DNA from: an uncultured bacterium | GTDB taxonomy: Bacteria; Krumholzibacteriota; Krumholzibacteriia; LZORAL124-64-63 | Length of the DNA: 64,000 nt | Direction of reading: 5' to 3' | Assembly: GCA_937864225.1 (NCBI GenBank) | Contig: CALMJK010000005.1 | Span: 310,001-374,000 of the forward strand | Part shown: piece by piece, positions 1 through 8,875 of the stretch | Layout: every line of letters begins with the position of its first letter | Numbering within the stretch: position 1 is the first letter of the stretch | The notes under the pieces: generated by a model | Database searches by the model: none | Seen by the model: only the letters and a program-made list of their open reading frames with translations | Told to the model about the DNA's origin: nothing | Program-made: the position numbers and the translations under genes

Positions 1-107
1 GGGATCCGGCCTCCTTGCCGGCGGCCGGCGCGACCATGGGTTGTAGGACGACGCGGGGGCGGTTAATGTAGGCAGGCGCAGACGGACTCCCAACAAGGAA
101 GGATGCC

Positions 108-1133
108 ATGGCGGTTCGGATCGGAATCATGGGTTTCGGGCGGCTGGGGCGGAATATGTTCCGCATCGCCCACGATCAGCCCGATATCGAGTTCCGGGCG
201 GTCAGCGACGTGGCGGACGCCGATTCGCTGGCCTACCTCCTGAAGTACAGCACCATCGAAGGCCCGTTCACGGCCGACGTGCGCCGAGAGGGCTCCTATC
301 TCGTGGTGGGCGATCAGCGCGTGCGTGTGCTGCACGGCTCCCGTCCCGGCGACGTGCCCTGGGACGTTCTGGGCTGCGACATCGTCGTGGAGGCGACCGG
401 GCGTTTCCGACGCCGGGCCGATCTGGAGATGCACCTGGAGGCGGGGGCGCGGAAGGTGATCCTCTCGACGCCGCCGCTGGATGAGATCGATCGGCTGGTC
501 ATTCTGGGCGTGAACGAGGGCGAGCTGCGCGAGTCCGACCGGCTCGTCTCGGCCGGGAGCAGCTCCGTGCACGCCCTGGCGCTGCTGCTCAAGGTGCTGC
601 ACGAAGGCGCGGGCATCAAGCGCGCGATCATGACGACGGTGCACGCCTACACGAGCGACCAGCAGCTGAGCGACACGGCCAAGCCTGGCCTGCGCTGGAG
701 CCGGTCAGCGGCGCAGAACATCATTCCGAACACGTCATGGGCGCCGCGCGCGGTGCAGGATCTGCTGCCCGATCTGCGCGGCAAGATCGCGGGCATGGCG
801 CTGAACGTGCCGGTGCCTGCCGGGTCGGTGATCGATCTCAACGCGGAGCTGAAGAAGCCGCTCACGGTGCCCGAACTGAACGCGCTCGTGCGCGAGGCGG
901 CGGAAGGGCCCTACAAGGGGCTGATCGCCTATACCGAGGAACCGATCGTTTCGAGCGACGTCGTCGGCAATCCCGCGTCGGGGGTGTTCGACGCCCAGGC
1001 CACGATGGCGCTCGGCAACGGCATGGTGAAATGCGTGATCTGGTACGACAACGGCTGGGGTTTCGCCTACCGCATGGTCGAGCTGGCTCGCATGATGGCC
1101 GGTCAGGCCGCGCCGAGGGAGGTGGCGCGATGA
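108..1133 (+). CDS. GAPDH-like protein lacking the catalytic cysteine
   Basis: This 341-residue protein has the complete fold signature of type I glyceraldehyde-3-phosphate dehydrogenase: a Rossmann start GFGRLGRN (residues 9-16), a TVHAYT block around His179, and a C-terminal WYDNGWG block. At the active site, where the family has SNASCTTNCLAP, it reads SAGSSSVHALAL, so the nucleophilic Cys (expected near residue 152) is Ser. It therefore cannot form the usual thiohemiacetal and is probably a pseudoenzyme, regulator or a divergent dehydrogenase. The start is fixed by an AAGGAAGG ribosome site at 95-102. Its stop overlaps the ATG of the canonical GAPDH that follows, so the two are translationally coupled and may form mixed tetramers (inference). 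Confidence 0.9.
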   Translation: MAVRIGIMGFGRLGRNMFRIAHDQPDIEFRAVSDVADADSLAYLLKYSTIEGPFTADVRREGSYLVVGDQRVRVLHGSRPGDVPWDVLGCDIVVEATGRFRRRADLEMHLEAGARKVILSTPPLDEIDRLVILGVNEGELRESDRLVSAGSSSVHALALLLKVLHEGAGIKRAIMTTVHAYTSDQQLSDTAKPGLRWSRSAAQNIIPNTSWAPRAVQDLLPDLRGKIAGMALNVPVPAGSVIDLNAELKKPLTVPELNALVREAAEGPYKGLIAYTEEPIVSSDVVGNPASGVFDAQATMALGNGMVKCVIWYDNGWGFAYRMVELARMMAGQAAPREVAR

Positions 1134-2131
1134 GAGTCGCGATCAACGGCTTCGGGCGGATCGGGCGCGCCGTGTTCCGCCTGCTGAACAGCCGGCCTGG
1201 GTGCGAGATCGTGGCTGTCAACGACATCGCCGAGCCCGCGGCGCTGGCGTACCTGCTGCGTCACGACACGGTCATGGGACCGTTCCAGGGCGTGGCCGAG
1301 GTCGAGGGCGACGTGCTCAAGACGAAGCACCAGAAGGTGAAGATGCTCGCCGTGCCCGACCCGGCGCAGCTGCCGTGGAAGGCGCTGGGGGCGGACTACG
1401 TGATCGAATCGACGGGCCGTTTCCGCAAGCGCGACCAGATCGCCGCCCACCTCACGGCGGGCGCGAAAAAGGTGCTGCTCACGGTGCCCGCCAAGGACGA
1501 GATCGACGCCACCATCGTGATGGGGGTCAACGACGAGGACCTGAAACCAGAGCACCGGATCGTCTCCAACGCCTCCTGCACGACGAACTGCTTGGCGCCG
1601 ATCGCCTGGATCCTCGACCGGGAGTTCGGCATCGAGTACGGACTGATGACCACGGTGCACGCCTACACCAACGACCAGCGTCTGGCCGACGTGCCGCACT
1701 CCGACTGGCGCCGCAGCCGCGCGGCCGCGGAGAACATCATTCCGACCACGACCGGCGCCGCCCGGGCGGTGGGCAAGGTGATGCCGCACCTCAAGGGCAA
1801 GCTGGACGGAACCGCGATGCGCGTGCCCATTCCCGACGGTTCGATCGTGGACCTCGTCTCGGTGATGAAGCGACCGGTGACGACGCGGGAGGTCAACGAG
1901 GCCGTGAGGGCGGCGGCCAGCACGCCGCGACTGCGCGCCATCGTCCGCTACAGCGAGGACGCGCTTGTCTCGCGCGACATCGTCGGCGACCCGCACTCGT
2001 CGATCTTCGACGCGGAGTACACGCAGGTCGTCGACGGCACGCTGCTCAAGACACTGTCGTGGTACGACAACGAGTGGGGCTACTCGAACCGCGTGGTGGA
2101 CTTGATCGAGATGATGGACAAACTGGGCTAG
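1130..2131 (+). CDS. gap: Glyceraldehyde-3-phosphate dehydrogenase, type I
   Basis: This is the canonical NAD-dependent glycolytic/gluconeogenic GAPDH, converting glyceraldehyde 3-phosphate to 1,3-bisphosphoglycerate in the cytoplasm. It has 333 residues, the usual family length. NGFGRIGR opens the Rossmann fold, Asp32 follows strand beta-2 as in NAD-preferring enzymes, SNASCTTNCLAP carries catalytic Cys150, and TVHAYTND carries His177. A longer open frame begins at 737, but ATG 1130 is the start because homology begins exactly there and it overlaps the previous stop as ATGA. An 11-bp hairpin follows at 2164. The two paralogues differ mainly in the active-site loop, which suggests tandem duplication and divergence. 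Confidence 0.97.
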   Translation: MRVAINGFGRIGRAVFRLLNSRPGCEIVAVNDIAEPAALAYLLRHDTVMGPFQGVAEVEGDVLKTKHQKVKMLAVPDPAQLPWKALGADYVIESTGRFRKRDQIAAHLTAGAKKVLLTVPAKDEIDATIVMGVNDEDLKPEHRIVSNASCTTNCLAPIAWILDREFGIEYGLMTTVHAYTNDQRLADVPHSDWRRSRAAAENIIPTTTGAARAVGKVMPHLKGKLDGTAMRVPIPDGSIVDLVSVMKRPVTTREVNEAVRAAASTPRLRAIVRYSEDALVSRDIVGDPHSSIFDAEYTQVVDGTLLKTLSWYDNEWGYSNRVVDLIEMMDKLG

Positions 2132-2163
2132 ACGGCGGTCGCGCCGGGGAGACGGAAACGAGG

Positions 2164-2189
2164 GCGGGGAGGCCGGAGGGCCTCCCCGC
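2164..2189. terminator. Hairpin terminator after the GAPDH pair
   Basis: A perfect 11-bp stem (2164-2174 with 2179-2189) closes a 4-base loop between the convergent GAPDH gene and the small membrane protein gene. There is no clear T-tract, so termination efficiency is uncertain; it could serve both strands. Confidence 0.6.
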
Positions 2190-2219
2190 TTGGCCGTGGG
2201 GGACGCGGCCGCGAACGCT

Positions 2220-2402
2220 TCAGCCCGTGAGCGCGTGCGCGACCATGCTCTGGACCAGGAGCACGCACGCGCCGGCGATCAGGAGGGCGACGGCCATCAC
2301 CGCCCAGGCGACGCGGCTGGGCTGGCCCAGCGAGAGCAGCCTGACGAAGAGGGCCAATCCTCCCAGACCCAGCAACCCGAGGCTGATGACGATCCAGAGC
2401 AT
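2220..2402 (-). CDS. Small two-span membrane protein, unknown function
   Basis: This 60-residue protein is almost entirely two hydrophobic helices (residues 2-24 and 31-52) joined by a short R-x-L-S-L-G-Q-P-S-R loop. I do not recognise a family. A longer frame begins at 2432, but the start at 2402 is preferred because a GGAGGAG ribosome site lies about 7 bases upstream. A sigma70-like promoter sits at 2456-2484. It converges on the GAPDH terminator. It could be a small regulatory or stress membrane protein; nothing in the sequence decides. Confidence 0.6.
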   Translation of the reverse strand: MLWIVISLGLLGLGGLALFVRLLSLGQPSRVAWAVMAVALLIAGACVLLVQSMVAHALTG

Positions 2403-2455
2403 GCCGAACTCCTCCTGCGGGGGGCAGGCCAAGGCGAAACCGTGCCCACCTTGTC

Positions 2456-2484
2456 ATAATGCCGTGCTCCGGGCCTGCGTGCAA
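2456..2484 (-). promoter_or_regulatory. Promoter of the small membrane protein gene
   Basis: On the minus strand a TTGCAC -35 (2479-2484) and a CATTAT -10 (2456-2461) are separated by 17 bases, about 50 bases ahead of the start codon. Confidence 0.4.
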
Positions 2485-2537
2485 CTGCGACAAGCCATAG
2501 GCCCAGAGTGACTTCGCGCGGTTGTGCGGGCGGCGGC

Positions 2538-2583
2538 TTGACAGGAGGGGCCGGACGCGTATTTTGAATCCGAATTCAGATTC
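2538..2583 (+). promoter_or_regulatory. Efflux-operon promoter with overlapping palindromic operator
   Basis: A perfect TTGACA -35 (2538-2543) and a TATTTT -10 (2560-2565) are spaced 16 bases apart. Directly after the -10, 2566-2583 is an 18-bp near-perfect palindrome, GAATC-n-GAATTC-n-GATTC. A second half-related copy (TGAATCC-n-AATTC) lies at 2590-2602 and another GAATTC at 2613-2618. The position, covering the transcription start, fits autorepression by the TetR protein encoded immediately downstream. Confidence 0.7.
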
Positions 2584-2636
2584 CGAACATGAATCCAAAT
2601 TCCTGAACAAGGGAATTCAGCGTAGGAGGGATGATC

Positions 2637-3275
2637 ATGCTCGACAACGCCAGTGCCACGGCGGGGGTCGATCGGCGCCAGCGCGGCCGCGAGCGCGATC
2701 GCGCCCGGATCCTGGCCGCAGCGGAGGAGTTGTTCGCCCGGCAGGGCTTCGCGGGGACCTCGATGCAACAGCTGGCCGCGGCGGCGGACTTCTCGGTCGG
2801 AAAGCTCTACCAGCACTTCCGGGGCAAGGAGGCCATCTTCCGAGATCTCCTGGAGTCGCGCAGCCGCGCCATGTTGGACGTGATGCGGCGGGAAGCGGCG
2901 GGGGAAGGCACTGCGCTGGCGAGACTGCTTCGCTTGCTGGCCGCCGTGACCGGTCATGCCCGCGACCACGGAACCTTCTACGAGATCTATCTCCGGGAGA
3001 ACCCGGCGAATCTGGAAGGCCTCATCGCGTCCGTGAAGCAGGAGGCTCAAGACATGGTGGCGCAGCTGTTGGCCGCGGCGATCGGGCAGGGGGAGCTGCG
3101 CGCGGGCGAGGATCCGGTGCTCGTCGCGGCCATGGTGGTCGGCGCGGGCGATCGCGTGATGGACCACCTGTTCCTGCGACCCCAACCCGGCGACCCGCGT
3201 GTCGTCGCGGGGCTGATCGAGCGGTTGCTGATCGACCCCCTGCGCCCGGGCTCCGCGGAAGGGCGGCGGCCATGA
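2637..3275 (+). CDS. TetR-family transcriptional repressor of the efflux operon
   Basis: This 212-residue protein has the TetR N-terminal DNA-binding domain: R-x-RILAAAEELFARQGF leads into the helix-turn-helix with the typical F-S-V-G-K-L-Y-Q-H-F recognition helix near residues 55-64. The C-terminal ligand/dimer half is variable, as usual. Two ATGs are possible (2631 and 2637). AGGAGG at 2624-2629 leaves 7 bases to 2637 but only 1 to 2631, so 2637 is chosen. Its stop overlaps the ATG of the TolC gene. It probably binds the palindrome at 2566-2583 and is released by a pump substrate (inference from family and position). Confidence 0.92.
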   Translation: MLDNASATAGVDRRQRGRERDRARILAAAEELFARQGFAGTSMQQLAAAADFSVGKLYQHFRGKEAIFRDLLESRSRAMLDVMRREAAGEGTALARLLRLLAAVTGHARDHGTFYEIYLRENPANLEGLIASVKQEAQDMVAQLLAAAIGQGELRAGEDPVLVAAMVVGAGDRVMDHLFLRPQPGDPRVVAGLIERLLIDPLRPGSAEGRRP

Positions 3276-4672
3276 CCCGCCGGACCAGAGCCGCTTGGCG
3301 GGTGTCCGCCGCCGTGCCGTTGTTGGCGGTCGCCGCGAGCCTGGCGGCATCGCGCGCGGACGCCGGCGCCGCCGAGGCGACGAACGACGCCACGGCGGTC
3401 GTCAGTCTTTCGCTGCGGGAGGCCGTGGCGCGCGCTCTGGAGTCGAACGAGTCGCTGCGCGCGGCGGCCGCCGCGGTGGAGGCGGCCCGCGCCGGCGCCG
3501 ACGAGACGCGAGCCGGACGCCTGCCCTCGCTCGGCCTGAGCGGCCGCTACGCCCGCAATTTCCTGCTGCCCTCCTTCTTCATCAACATGGACGGGCAGTT
3601 CACGAAGCTCGAGATCGGCGCGGACAACGACTTCCAGGGGCAGGCCGCCGCGACCTGGAACCTCTGGACGGCGGGACGACAGTCGGCCGCGGAGGCGGCG
3701 GCGCGCGCGGCGACGGCGGCGGCGGCCGGCGGGGAAGCCGCGGCCGCCGACCTCGTGCGTCTGGGCGCGCGCGAAGCCTACTGCGGCGCGCTGCTGGCCG
3801 CGTCGCAGGTCGCGATCGCCGAGCACTCCCTGCGCCAGTCGCAAGAGACCGTGCGGGTGACCGAGGCGGCCTTCGCCGAGGGCACGGCCAGCCGGTTCGA
3901 TTGCCTGCGGGCCGGCGTCGAGCTCAGCAACCGGCAGCCGCAACTGCACGCCGCGCGCAACGACCTCGCGCTGGCGCTCGCCCTGCTGAGCCGTCGCTGC
4001 GGGCTGCCGCCGGACGTGTCCCTCGCGCTGACCGACAGCCTGGCGGCCGTCGCGGCGCCGGCGGCGCTGGATTCACTGCAGGCGCTCGCCCGCGTGAGCA
4101 GCCCGCGCCTGAAGGCGCTGGCTCACGCGGAGGCGGCGCGCCGCGCGACGGTGAGCCTCGAACGGGCCGCAAGAGGGCCGGTCGTGCAGCTCTCGAGCGC
4201 CTACGCGGTGGAGGGGCAGTGGTCGGACGGCGTGACGCCGCCGTCGGAAAACATCGCCAAGTCGGCCAACGTGGCGCTGGGCGTGCAATGGCCGCTGTTC
4301 GACGGCTTCCGCACGCGCGCGCGAACGGCCCGCGCCGCCGCCGACCTGCGATCCGCGGAGGCGGCGCGCCAGCAGGCCGAGCGCGACCTGGATCTGGCGG
4401 TGCGCGAGGCGTGGTTGACGCTGGCGAACGCGCGCGCGCGGTTGGAGGGGAGACGCGAGGCCGTGGCGCTCGCCCAGGAGGCGTACCGCCTGGCCGGCGT
4501 GCGGCTCGCCAGCGGGGTCGCGACGCGACTGGAGGCGCTCGACGCCGAGACGGCCCTGACGGTCGCGCGCGCGCAACTGGCGGCGGCGCTCTACGACTGC
4601 AACGTGGCGCAGGCGCGCCTGGAGTTCGCCATCGGCGGCGGCGCCGCCGACTCGGAAGGAGACTCGCGATGA
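3272..4672 (+). CDS. TolC-family outer-membrane efflux protein
   Basis: This 466-residue protein is the outer-membrane channel of the tripartite pump. An arginine-rich start and hydrophobic stretch ending near A-S-R-A-D-A (about residue 30) form a signal peptide. The rest is two OEP repeats of long alanine-rich amphipathic helices: the first starts L-S-L-R-E-A-V-A-R-A-L, and both contain the family's G-x-A-(S/T)-R-x-(D/E) turn (GTASRFD, GVATRLE). It overlaps the TetR gene upstream and the membrane-fusion gene downstream by ATGA. It is expected to connect the RND pump to the outside. Confidence 0.92.
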   Translation: MTRRTRAAWRVSAAVPLLAVAASLAASRADAGAAEATNDATAVVSLSLREAVARALESNESLRAAAAAVEAARAGADETRAGRLPSLGLSGRYARNFLLPSFFINMDGQFTKLEIGADNDFQGQAAATWNLWTAGRQSAAEAAARAATAAAAGGEAAAADLVRLGAREAYCGALLAASQVAIAEHSLRQSQETVRVTEAAFAEGTASRFDCLRAGVELSNRQPQLHAARNDLALALALLSRRCGLPPDVSLALTDSLAAVAAPAALDSLQALARVSSPRLKALAHAEAARRATVSLERAARGPVVQLSSAYAVEGQWSDGVTPPSENIAKSANVALGVQWPLFDGFRTRARTARAAADLRSAEAARQQAERDLDLAVREAWLTLANARARLEGRREAVALAQEAYRLAGVRLASGVATRLEALDAETALTVARAQLAAALYDCNVAQARLEFAIGGGAADSEGDSR

Positions 4673-5778
4673 CGGTCGCTGGCATCGAATCGCGCCGACT
4701 GACGCAAGTGTTGCCCATCCTCCTGTGCGCGCTGGCGGCTGGCTGTTCCCGCGAGGAGCCGCCGAGGGGGATCGAGGACGTCCAGGCGGCGTCCGGCAAG
4801 CCGGTCGAGACCGTGACCGTTGCGCGCGGGAACATCGAGACCTGGATCACCGTGGCTGGCACCGTCGAGGGCGCGGTGCAATACCCCGTGGTCTCGCAGA
4901 ATTCGCTGCCGGTGACCGCGCTGCCGCGCCGCGAGGGGGAGCGCGTGCGGGCCGGCGACGTCGTGGTGCGCCTGGCGCAGCAAGCTCCCAGTCCCATGTA
5001 CCTGTCGTACGAACGGACGCGCGCCCTGCTCGATGATGCCAGGCGAGACCTCGAACGCGCGCGCCGGCTGCACGCCGAGGGCGCCATCTCGCAGCAGGAG
5101 CTGGACAAGGCGGACATGGCGGTCCGCGTGCAGGAGGCCGACCTGCGCGACGCGGGCGGGAGCCTCGATCTCGTCGCCTTGCGAAGCGGCGTCCTGACCC
5201 GGCTCCTGGTGGAGACGGGCGAGACCGTGGACGCGGGCAAGCCGGTCGCCTGGATCGCCGACACGGACAGCGTCCTGGTGAAATTCGACGCCGGCAGCCG
5301 GCAGGCGGCGGCCTTGGCGCGCGGGCAACCGGTGCGGTGGCGCGCACCAGACGGGAGCGTGCGCGAGGGCAAGCTCGTCTCTCTCGAGTTGTCGGCCGAC
5401 CCGGTCACGCACCTGCGCAGGGGCGAGGCTGGGTTCGGCAACGCCGACGGCGCGCTGGTGCCGGGGCTGTTGGTCGATCTCCAGGTGCGCACGGGGCGCC
5501 GCGCCGCAGCGCTGCTCGTGCCGGCGGCCGCCCTCGTCGCGACCGCGGGCGGCGGGACGGAGCTCTTCGTGGCCGAGCCGGACCGTTCCGGCGGCTTCGT
5601 GGCCCGTCGTCGCGCGGTGCGGGCGGGCCTGGCGGCCACGGACACCGTCGAGGTCCTCGCCGGCCTGGCGGAGGGGGACCTCGTCGTGCTGCACGGCCAG
5701 AGCCGGCTCGCCGAGGGCGAGCGCGTGAACGTGCTCGCCGCCGACGGGCGCCCGGTCGCCGGAGGGGGCGCGCGATGA
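4669..5778 (+). CDS. RND efflux periplasmic adaptor (membrane fusion) lipoprotein
   Basis: This 369-residue HlyD/AcrA-type adaptor bridges the inner-membrane pump and TolC. The N-terminus ends in lipobox LAAGC with Cys26, indicating a lipoprotein anchored in the inner membrane. A biotinyl-lipoyl-like half (V-V-S-Q-N-S-L-P-V) precedes a short alpha-hairpin near residues 100-150 (R-T-R-A-L-L-D-D-A-R-R-D-L), followed by the second lipoyl half, beta-barrel and membrane-proximal domain. A much longer open frame runs upstream, but ATG 4669 overlaps the TolC stop and begins the signal. Its stop overlaps the RND start. Confidence 0.92.
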   Translation: MTVAGIESRRLTQVLPILLCALAAGCSREEPPRGIEDVQAASGKPVETVTVARGNIETWITVAGTVEGAVQYPVVSQNSLPVTALPRREGERVRAGDVVVRLAQQAPSPMYLSYERTRALLDDARRDLERARRLHAEGAISQQELDKADMAVRVQEADLRDAGGSLDLVALRSGVLTRLLVETGETVDAGKPVAWIADTDSVLVKFDAGSRQAAALARGQPVRWRAPDGSVREGKLVSLELSADPVTHLRRGEAGFGNADGALVPGLLVDLQVRTGRRAAALLVPAAALVATAGGGTELFVAEPDRSGGFVARRRAVRAGLAATDTVEVLAGLAEGDLVVLHGQSRLAEGERVNVLAADGRPVAGGGAR

Positions 5779-8700
5779 ATCTCCTGCGGATCTTCGTGCG
5801 GCGGCCGGTGCTGACCACCATGATGCTGGCGGTCTTCCTGGTGCTGGGTGTGCGCGCCTACCAGTTCCTGATCGTGGAGCTGTTTCCCCGCATCGATTTT
5901 CCGGTAGTCGTGATCAGCACCGTCTATCCCGGCGCCGCCCCGGGCGAGGTCGAGAGCCAGGTCACGAAGAAGATGGAGGACCAGTGCTCGACCATCGCCG
6001 ACGTGGAGGAGCTCCGGTCGTACTCCCGCGAGAGTCTGTCCCAGGTCGTCGTGCAGTTCGAGCTCGAGACCGACGTGGACCTCGACGCCATCGAGGTCAA
6101 GGACAAGGTGGACCAGATCCGCTCCGAACTCCCCGACGACGCCGAGCTGCCGGTGATCGCCAAGTTCGATTTCTCCGCCGTGCCGGTCATGGATCTGGTG
6201 GTCTCGGCGCCGCAGACGCCCGAGACGATTTATCGGCTCGCGGACCAGGTGATCCGCGAGCGGCTGACCCGCGTGTCGGGTGTGGCGGACGTGGCGATCG
6301 TCGGCCAGCGCGAGCGCGAGATCCACGTCGAGGTCGCGCCCGAGCGGCTGCGCGCGCACGGGCTGGGCCTGCTCGACGTCGTGGCAACCGTCGCGGCGCA
6401 GAACCGCAACGTGCCGGCCGGTCACATCACGCGCGGCGCGGGCGAGACCACGCTGCGCCTGCTGGGAGAGGTCGCGAGCCCGGCCGAGATCGCCGACTTC
6501 CCGCTGACGCTCCCCGGCGGCGGCGCCATTCCGCTGTCCGAGGTCGCCGAGATCCGCGACACCACGGCGGAGGTCCGCGACGAGTCCGCCTGGAACGGAC
6601 AGCCCGTGGTCACGCTGTCCGTCCAGAAGCGCTCCGACGCCAACACCGTGGCGGTCGCCCGGGACGTGCGCGCGGCCGTGGCAGAACTGGCGGCCGCGCT
6701 GCCGCCCGGTTGGCGCGTGGAGGTGGCGCGCGACAACTCCAGCTTCGTGCGCGACGCGGTCAACGACGTGATGTCCAACATCGGGCTGGGCATCCTGCTC
6801 ACGGCGCTGTTGCTGCTGCTCTTCCTGCACGACTGGCGGCAGACGATGATCGCGGCCGTCTCCATGCCCGCCTCGATCGTTTGCACTTTTTTGCTGATCC
6901 AAGGGGCCGGCTTCTCGCTCAACGTGATCTCGCTGATGGCGCTGGGCATCTCGGTCGGCGTGCTCGTGACGAATTCGATCGTCGTCCTCGAGAACATCAG
7001 CCGTCACGCGCAGGGAGGGATGGATCCGGTCGAGGCGGCCGAGCGCGGCTCGGCCGAAGTCGCGGTCGCGGTGATCGCCTCGACGCTCACGAACGTGGTC
7101 GTGTTCACGCCGATCGCTTTCATGAGCGGCATCATCGGCCGGTTGTTCCTGCAGTTCGGCCTGACCGTGGTTTTCGCGACCCTGTTTTCGCTGGTGATCA
7201 GCTTCACCATGGTGCCGATGCTCGCGGCACGCTTGTTGCGGCCCGGGCGCGGCGTGGGGCACGGACCGGGGGCCGTCGCGCGCGCGGCGCGGGCCTGGGA
7301 CGCGGGCTATGCCCGCTTCGAAGCCGCTTACCGGCGGCTGCTCGCACGAGCGCTGGCGCGGCGGGGCCGGGTGCTGGCCGGGACGACGGTCCTGCTGATC
7401 GGCGCGATGCTGCTGTTCGGGCTCATCGGAGGGGAGTTCATTCCGCTGATCGACGAGGGCGTGGTCTCGGTGGGAATCGAACTGCCGCCAGGCACCAGCC
7501 TGCAACGGACCCGGGAGGTGGCCGATCGCGTGGCGGCCATCGCGCGGACCGAGCGCGAGGTCCGCGACGTGCTGGTCAAGGTGGGCGGCGAGAGCCGTGG
7601 CGTGGAGGACGCTCAGGTCGTCATGTTGCTCGTGGACGCGGACGAACGGGACCGCGGGGTGCTGGAGTTCATGAACGACTTGCGCCCACGGCTCGCCTTC
7701 CTGCCGGACGCGCGCATCGTGGTGGCGCCCCAGGGCGAGGGCGGGCACGAGGAGGCCGATCTCACGCTCGAAGTGCTCGGTCCCGATCGCGCGACGCTCG
7801 CGCCGGTGGCGGCGGACGTGCTGGCTGTCGTGCGCGGAATTCCAGGACTGGTCGAGGTGCGGTCCAGTGACGAGCCGGGCAAGCCGGAGATCACCGTGCG
7901 GCCCTTGCGCCGCCAGCTGGCGGCGCGAGGGACGGCGCCCGCCGCGCTCGGTGCCGAGCTGAGGGCCGGTTTCGAGGGCGAGCGGGCCGGTGTGTACCGC
8001 GAGGCGGGCGAAGAGTACGACGTCGTCGTGAAGTACGCGTCGCGCGATCGCGGCGATCCGGGCGCCCTGCCCGACGTGCCCGTGGCCACGTCCGCCGGTC
8101 CCGTGCCGCTCGACGACGTGGCCAGGCTCGAGCGCCGGCCCGGCGACGCCGAGATCCTCCGGCTGGACAAGCAACGGCTGGTCGAGATCACGGCGAACAT
8201 CGCCCAGGGCAATCTGAGCGAGAAGCGGAAACTGATCGACGCCCAACTCGACGATCTCGACGTCCCCGCCGGCTGCACGGTCCGCTACGGCGGCGAGGCC
8301 AAGTACCAGGACGAGTCGTTCCGCTCCCTGTTCGAGGCGATGTTCCTGGCGGTCGTGCTGACATACATCGTGCTGGCCGCGATCTTGGAGAGTTTCATCC
8401 ATCCCCTGACGATCATGTTCACCCTGCCTCTCGGGCTGATCGGGGCGTCGGCGGGGCTGTTCGTGACCGGCCAGACGGTGAACATCTTCTCGCTGATGGC
8501 CCTGGTCATGCTCATCGGCATCGTGGTCAACAACGCCATCCTGCAGCTGGATTACGCGGCGCAACTGCGCCGCGAGGGCCGGCCGCCGCGCGAAGCGCTG
8601 ACCGAGGCCTGCGTCTCGCGGCTGCGCCCGATCATGATGGCCAACCTGGCGATCGCCGTCGGCATGTTGCCGCAGGCGCTCGGGGGCGCCGGCGCCGAGT

Positions 8701-8840
8701 TCAGGACGGCCATGGCGGTGGTGTCGATCGGCGGCGTGCTCGGTTCGACGGTGTTCACGTTGTTCGTGATCCCCGTCGTCTACACGCTGATGGACCGGTT
8801 CACGACGGAGGGTCGGCGCCAGCGGCAGGTCCGGGCCTGA
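5775..8840 (+). CDS. RND-family efflux permease (HAE1 type)
   Basis: This 1021-residue inner-membrane pump has the standard RND layout: TM1 (about 11-30), a large periplasmic loop opening with E-L-F-P-R-I-D-F-P and Y-P-G-A-A-P-G-E-V-E, TM2-6 (335-470), a second loop, and TM8-12 to the end. It exports small molecules through the adaptor and TolC protein encoded upstream. The proton-relay positions are unusual: TM4 reads GVLVTNSIVVLEN where AcrB has Asp-Asp, and TM10 reads GIVVNNAIL where AcrB has Lys. It may use a different relay, another ion, or be specialised. ATG 5775 overlaps the adaptor stop. It is the last gene of the operon and is followed by a terminator. Confidence 0.94.
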   Translation: MNLLRIFVRRPVLTTMMLAVFLVLGVRAYQFLIVELFPRIDFPVVVISTVYPGAAPGEVESQVTKKMEDQCSTIADVEELRSYSRESLSQVVVQFELETDVDLDAIEVKDKVDQIRSELPDDAELPVIAKFDFSAVPVMDLVVSAPQTPETIYRLADQVIRERLTRVSGVADVAIVGQREREIHVEVAPERLRAHGLGLLDVVATVAAQNRNVPAGHITRGAGETTLRLLGEVASPAEIADFPLTLPGGGAIPLSEVAEIRDTTAEVRDESAWNGQPVVTLSVQKRSDANTVAVARDVRAAVAELAAALPPGWRVEVARDNSSFVRDAVNDVMSNIGLGILLTALLLLLFLHDWRQTMIAAVSMPASIVCTFLLIQGAGFSLNVISLMALGISVGVLVTNSIVVLENISRHAQGGMDPVEAAERGSAEVAVAVIASTLTNVVVFTPIAFMSGIIGRLFLQFGLTVVFATLFSLVISFTMVPMLAARLLRPGRGVGHGPGAVARAARAWDAGYARFEAAYRRLLARALARRGRVLAGTTVLLIGAMLLFGLIGGEFIPLIDEGVVSVGIELPPGTSLQRTREVADRVAAIARTEREVRDVLVKVGGESRGVEDAQVVMLLVDADERDRGVLEFMNDLRPRLAFLPDARIVVAPQGEGGHEEADLTLEVLGPDRATLAPVAADVLAVVRGIPGLVEVRSSDEPGKPEITVRPLRRQLAARGTAPAALGAELRAGFEGERAGVYREAGEEYDVVVKYASRDRGDPGALPDVPVATSAGPVPLDDVARLERRPGDAEILRLDKQRLVEITANIAQGNLSEKRKLIDAQLDDLDVPAGCTVRYGGEAKYQDESFRSLFEAMFLAVVLTYIVLAAILESFIHPLTIMFTLPLGLIGASAGLFVTGQTVNIFSLMALVMLIGIVVNNAILQLDYAAQLRREGRPPREALTEACVSRLRPIMMANLAIAVGMLPQALGGAGAEFRTAMAVVSIGGVLGSTVFTLFVIPVVYTLMDRFTTEGRRQRQVRA

Positions 8841-8875
8841 GAGGCCGGTCGCCACGGCCGGCGGTGTCAAGGTAA

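Noticed and set aside
737-2131. 464-codon form of the second GAPDH
   Set aside because: The first 131 residues are an out-of-frame reading of the first GAPDH gene; the family start is at ATG 1130.
5775-8840. Calling the RND protein a heavy-metal (CusA-type) pump
   Set aside because: The methionine and charge motifs of CusA were not seen, and the adaptor lacks metal-binding features; HAE1 is the safer call.
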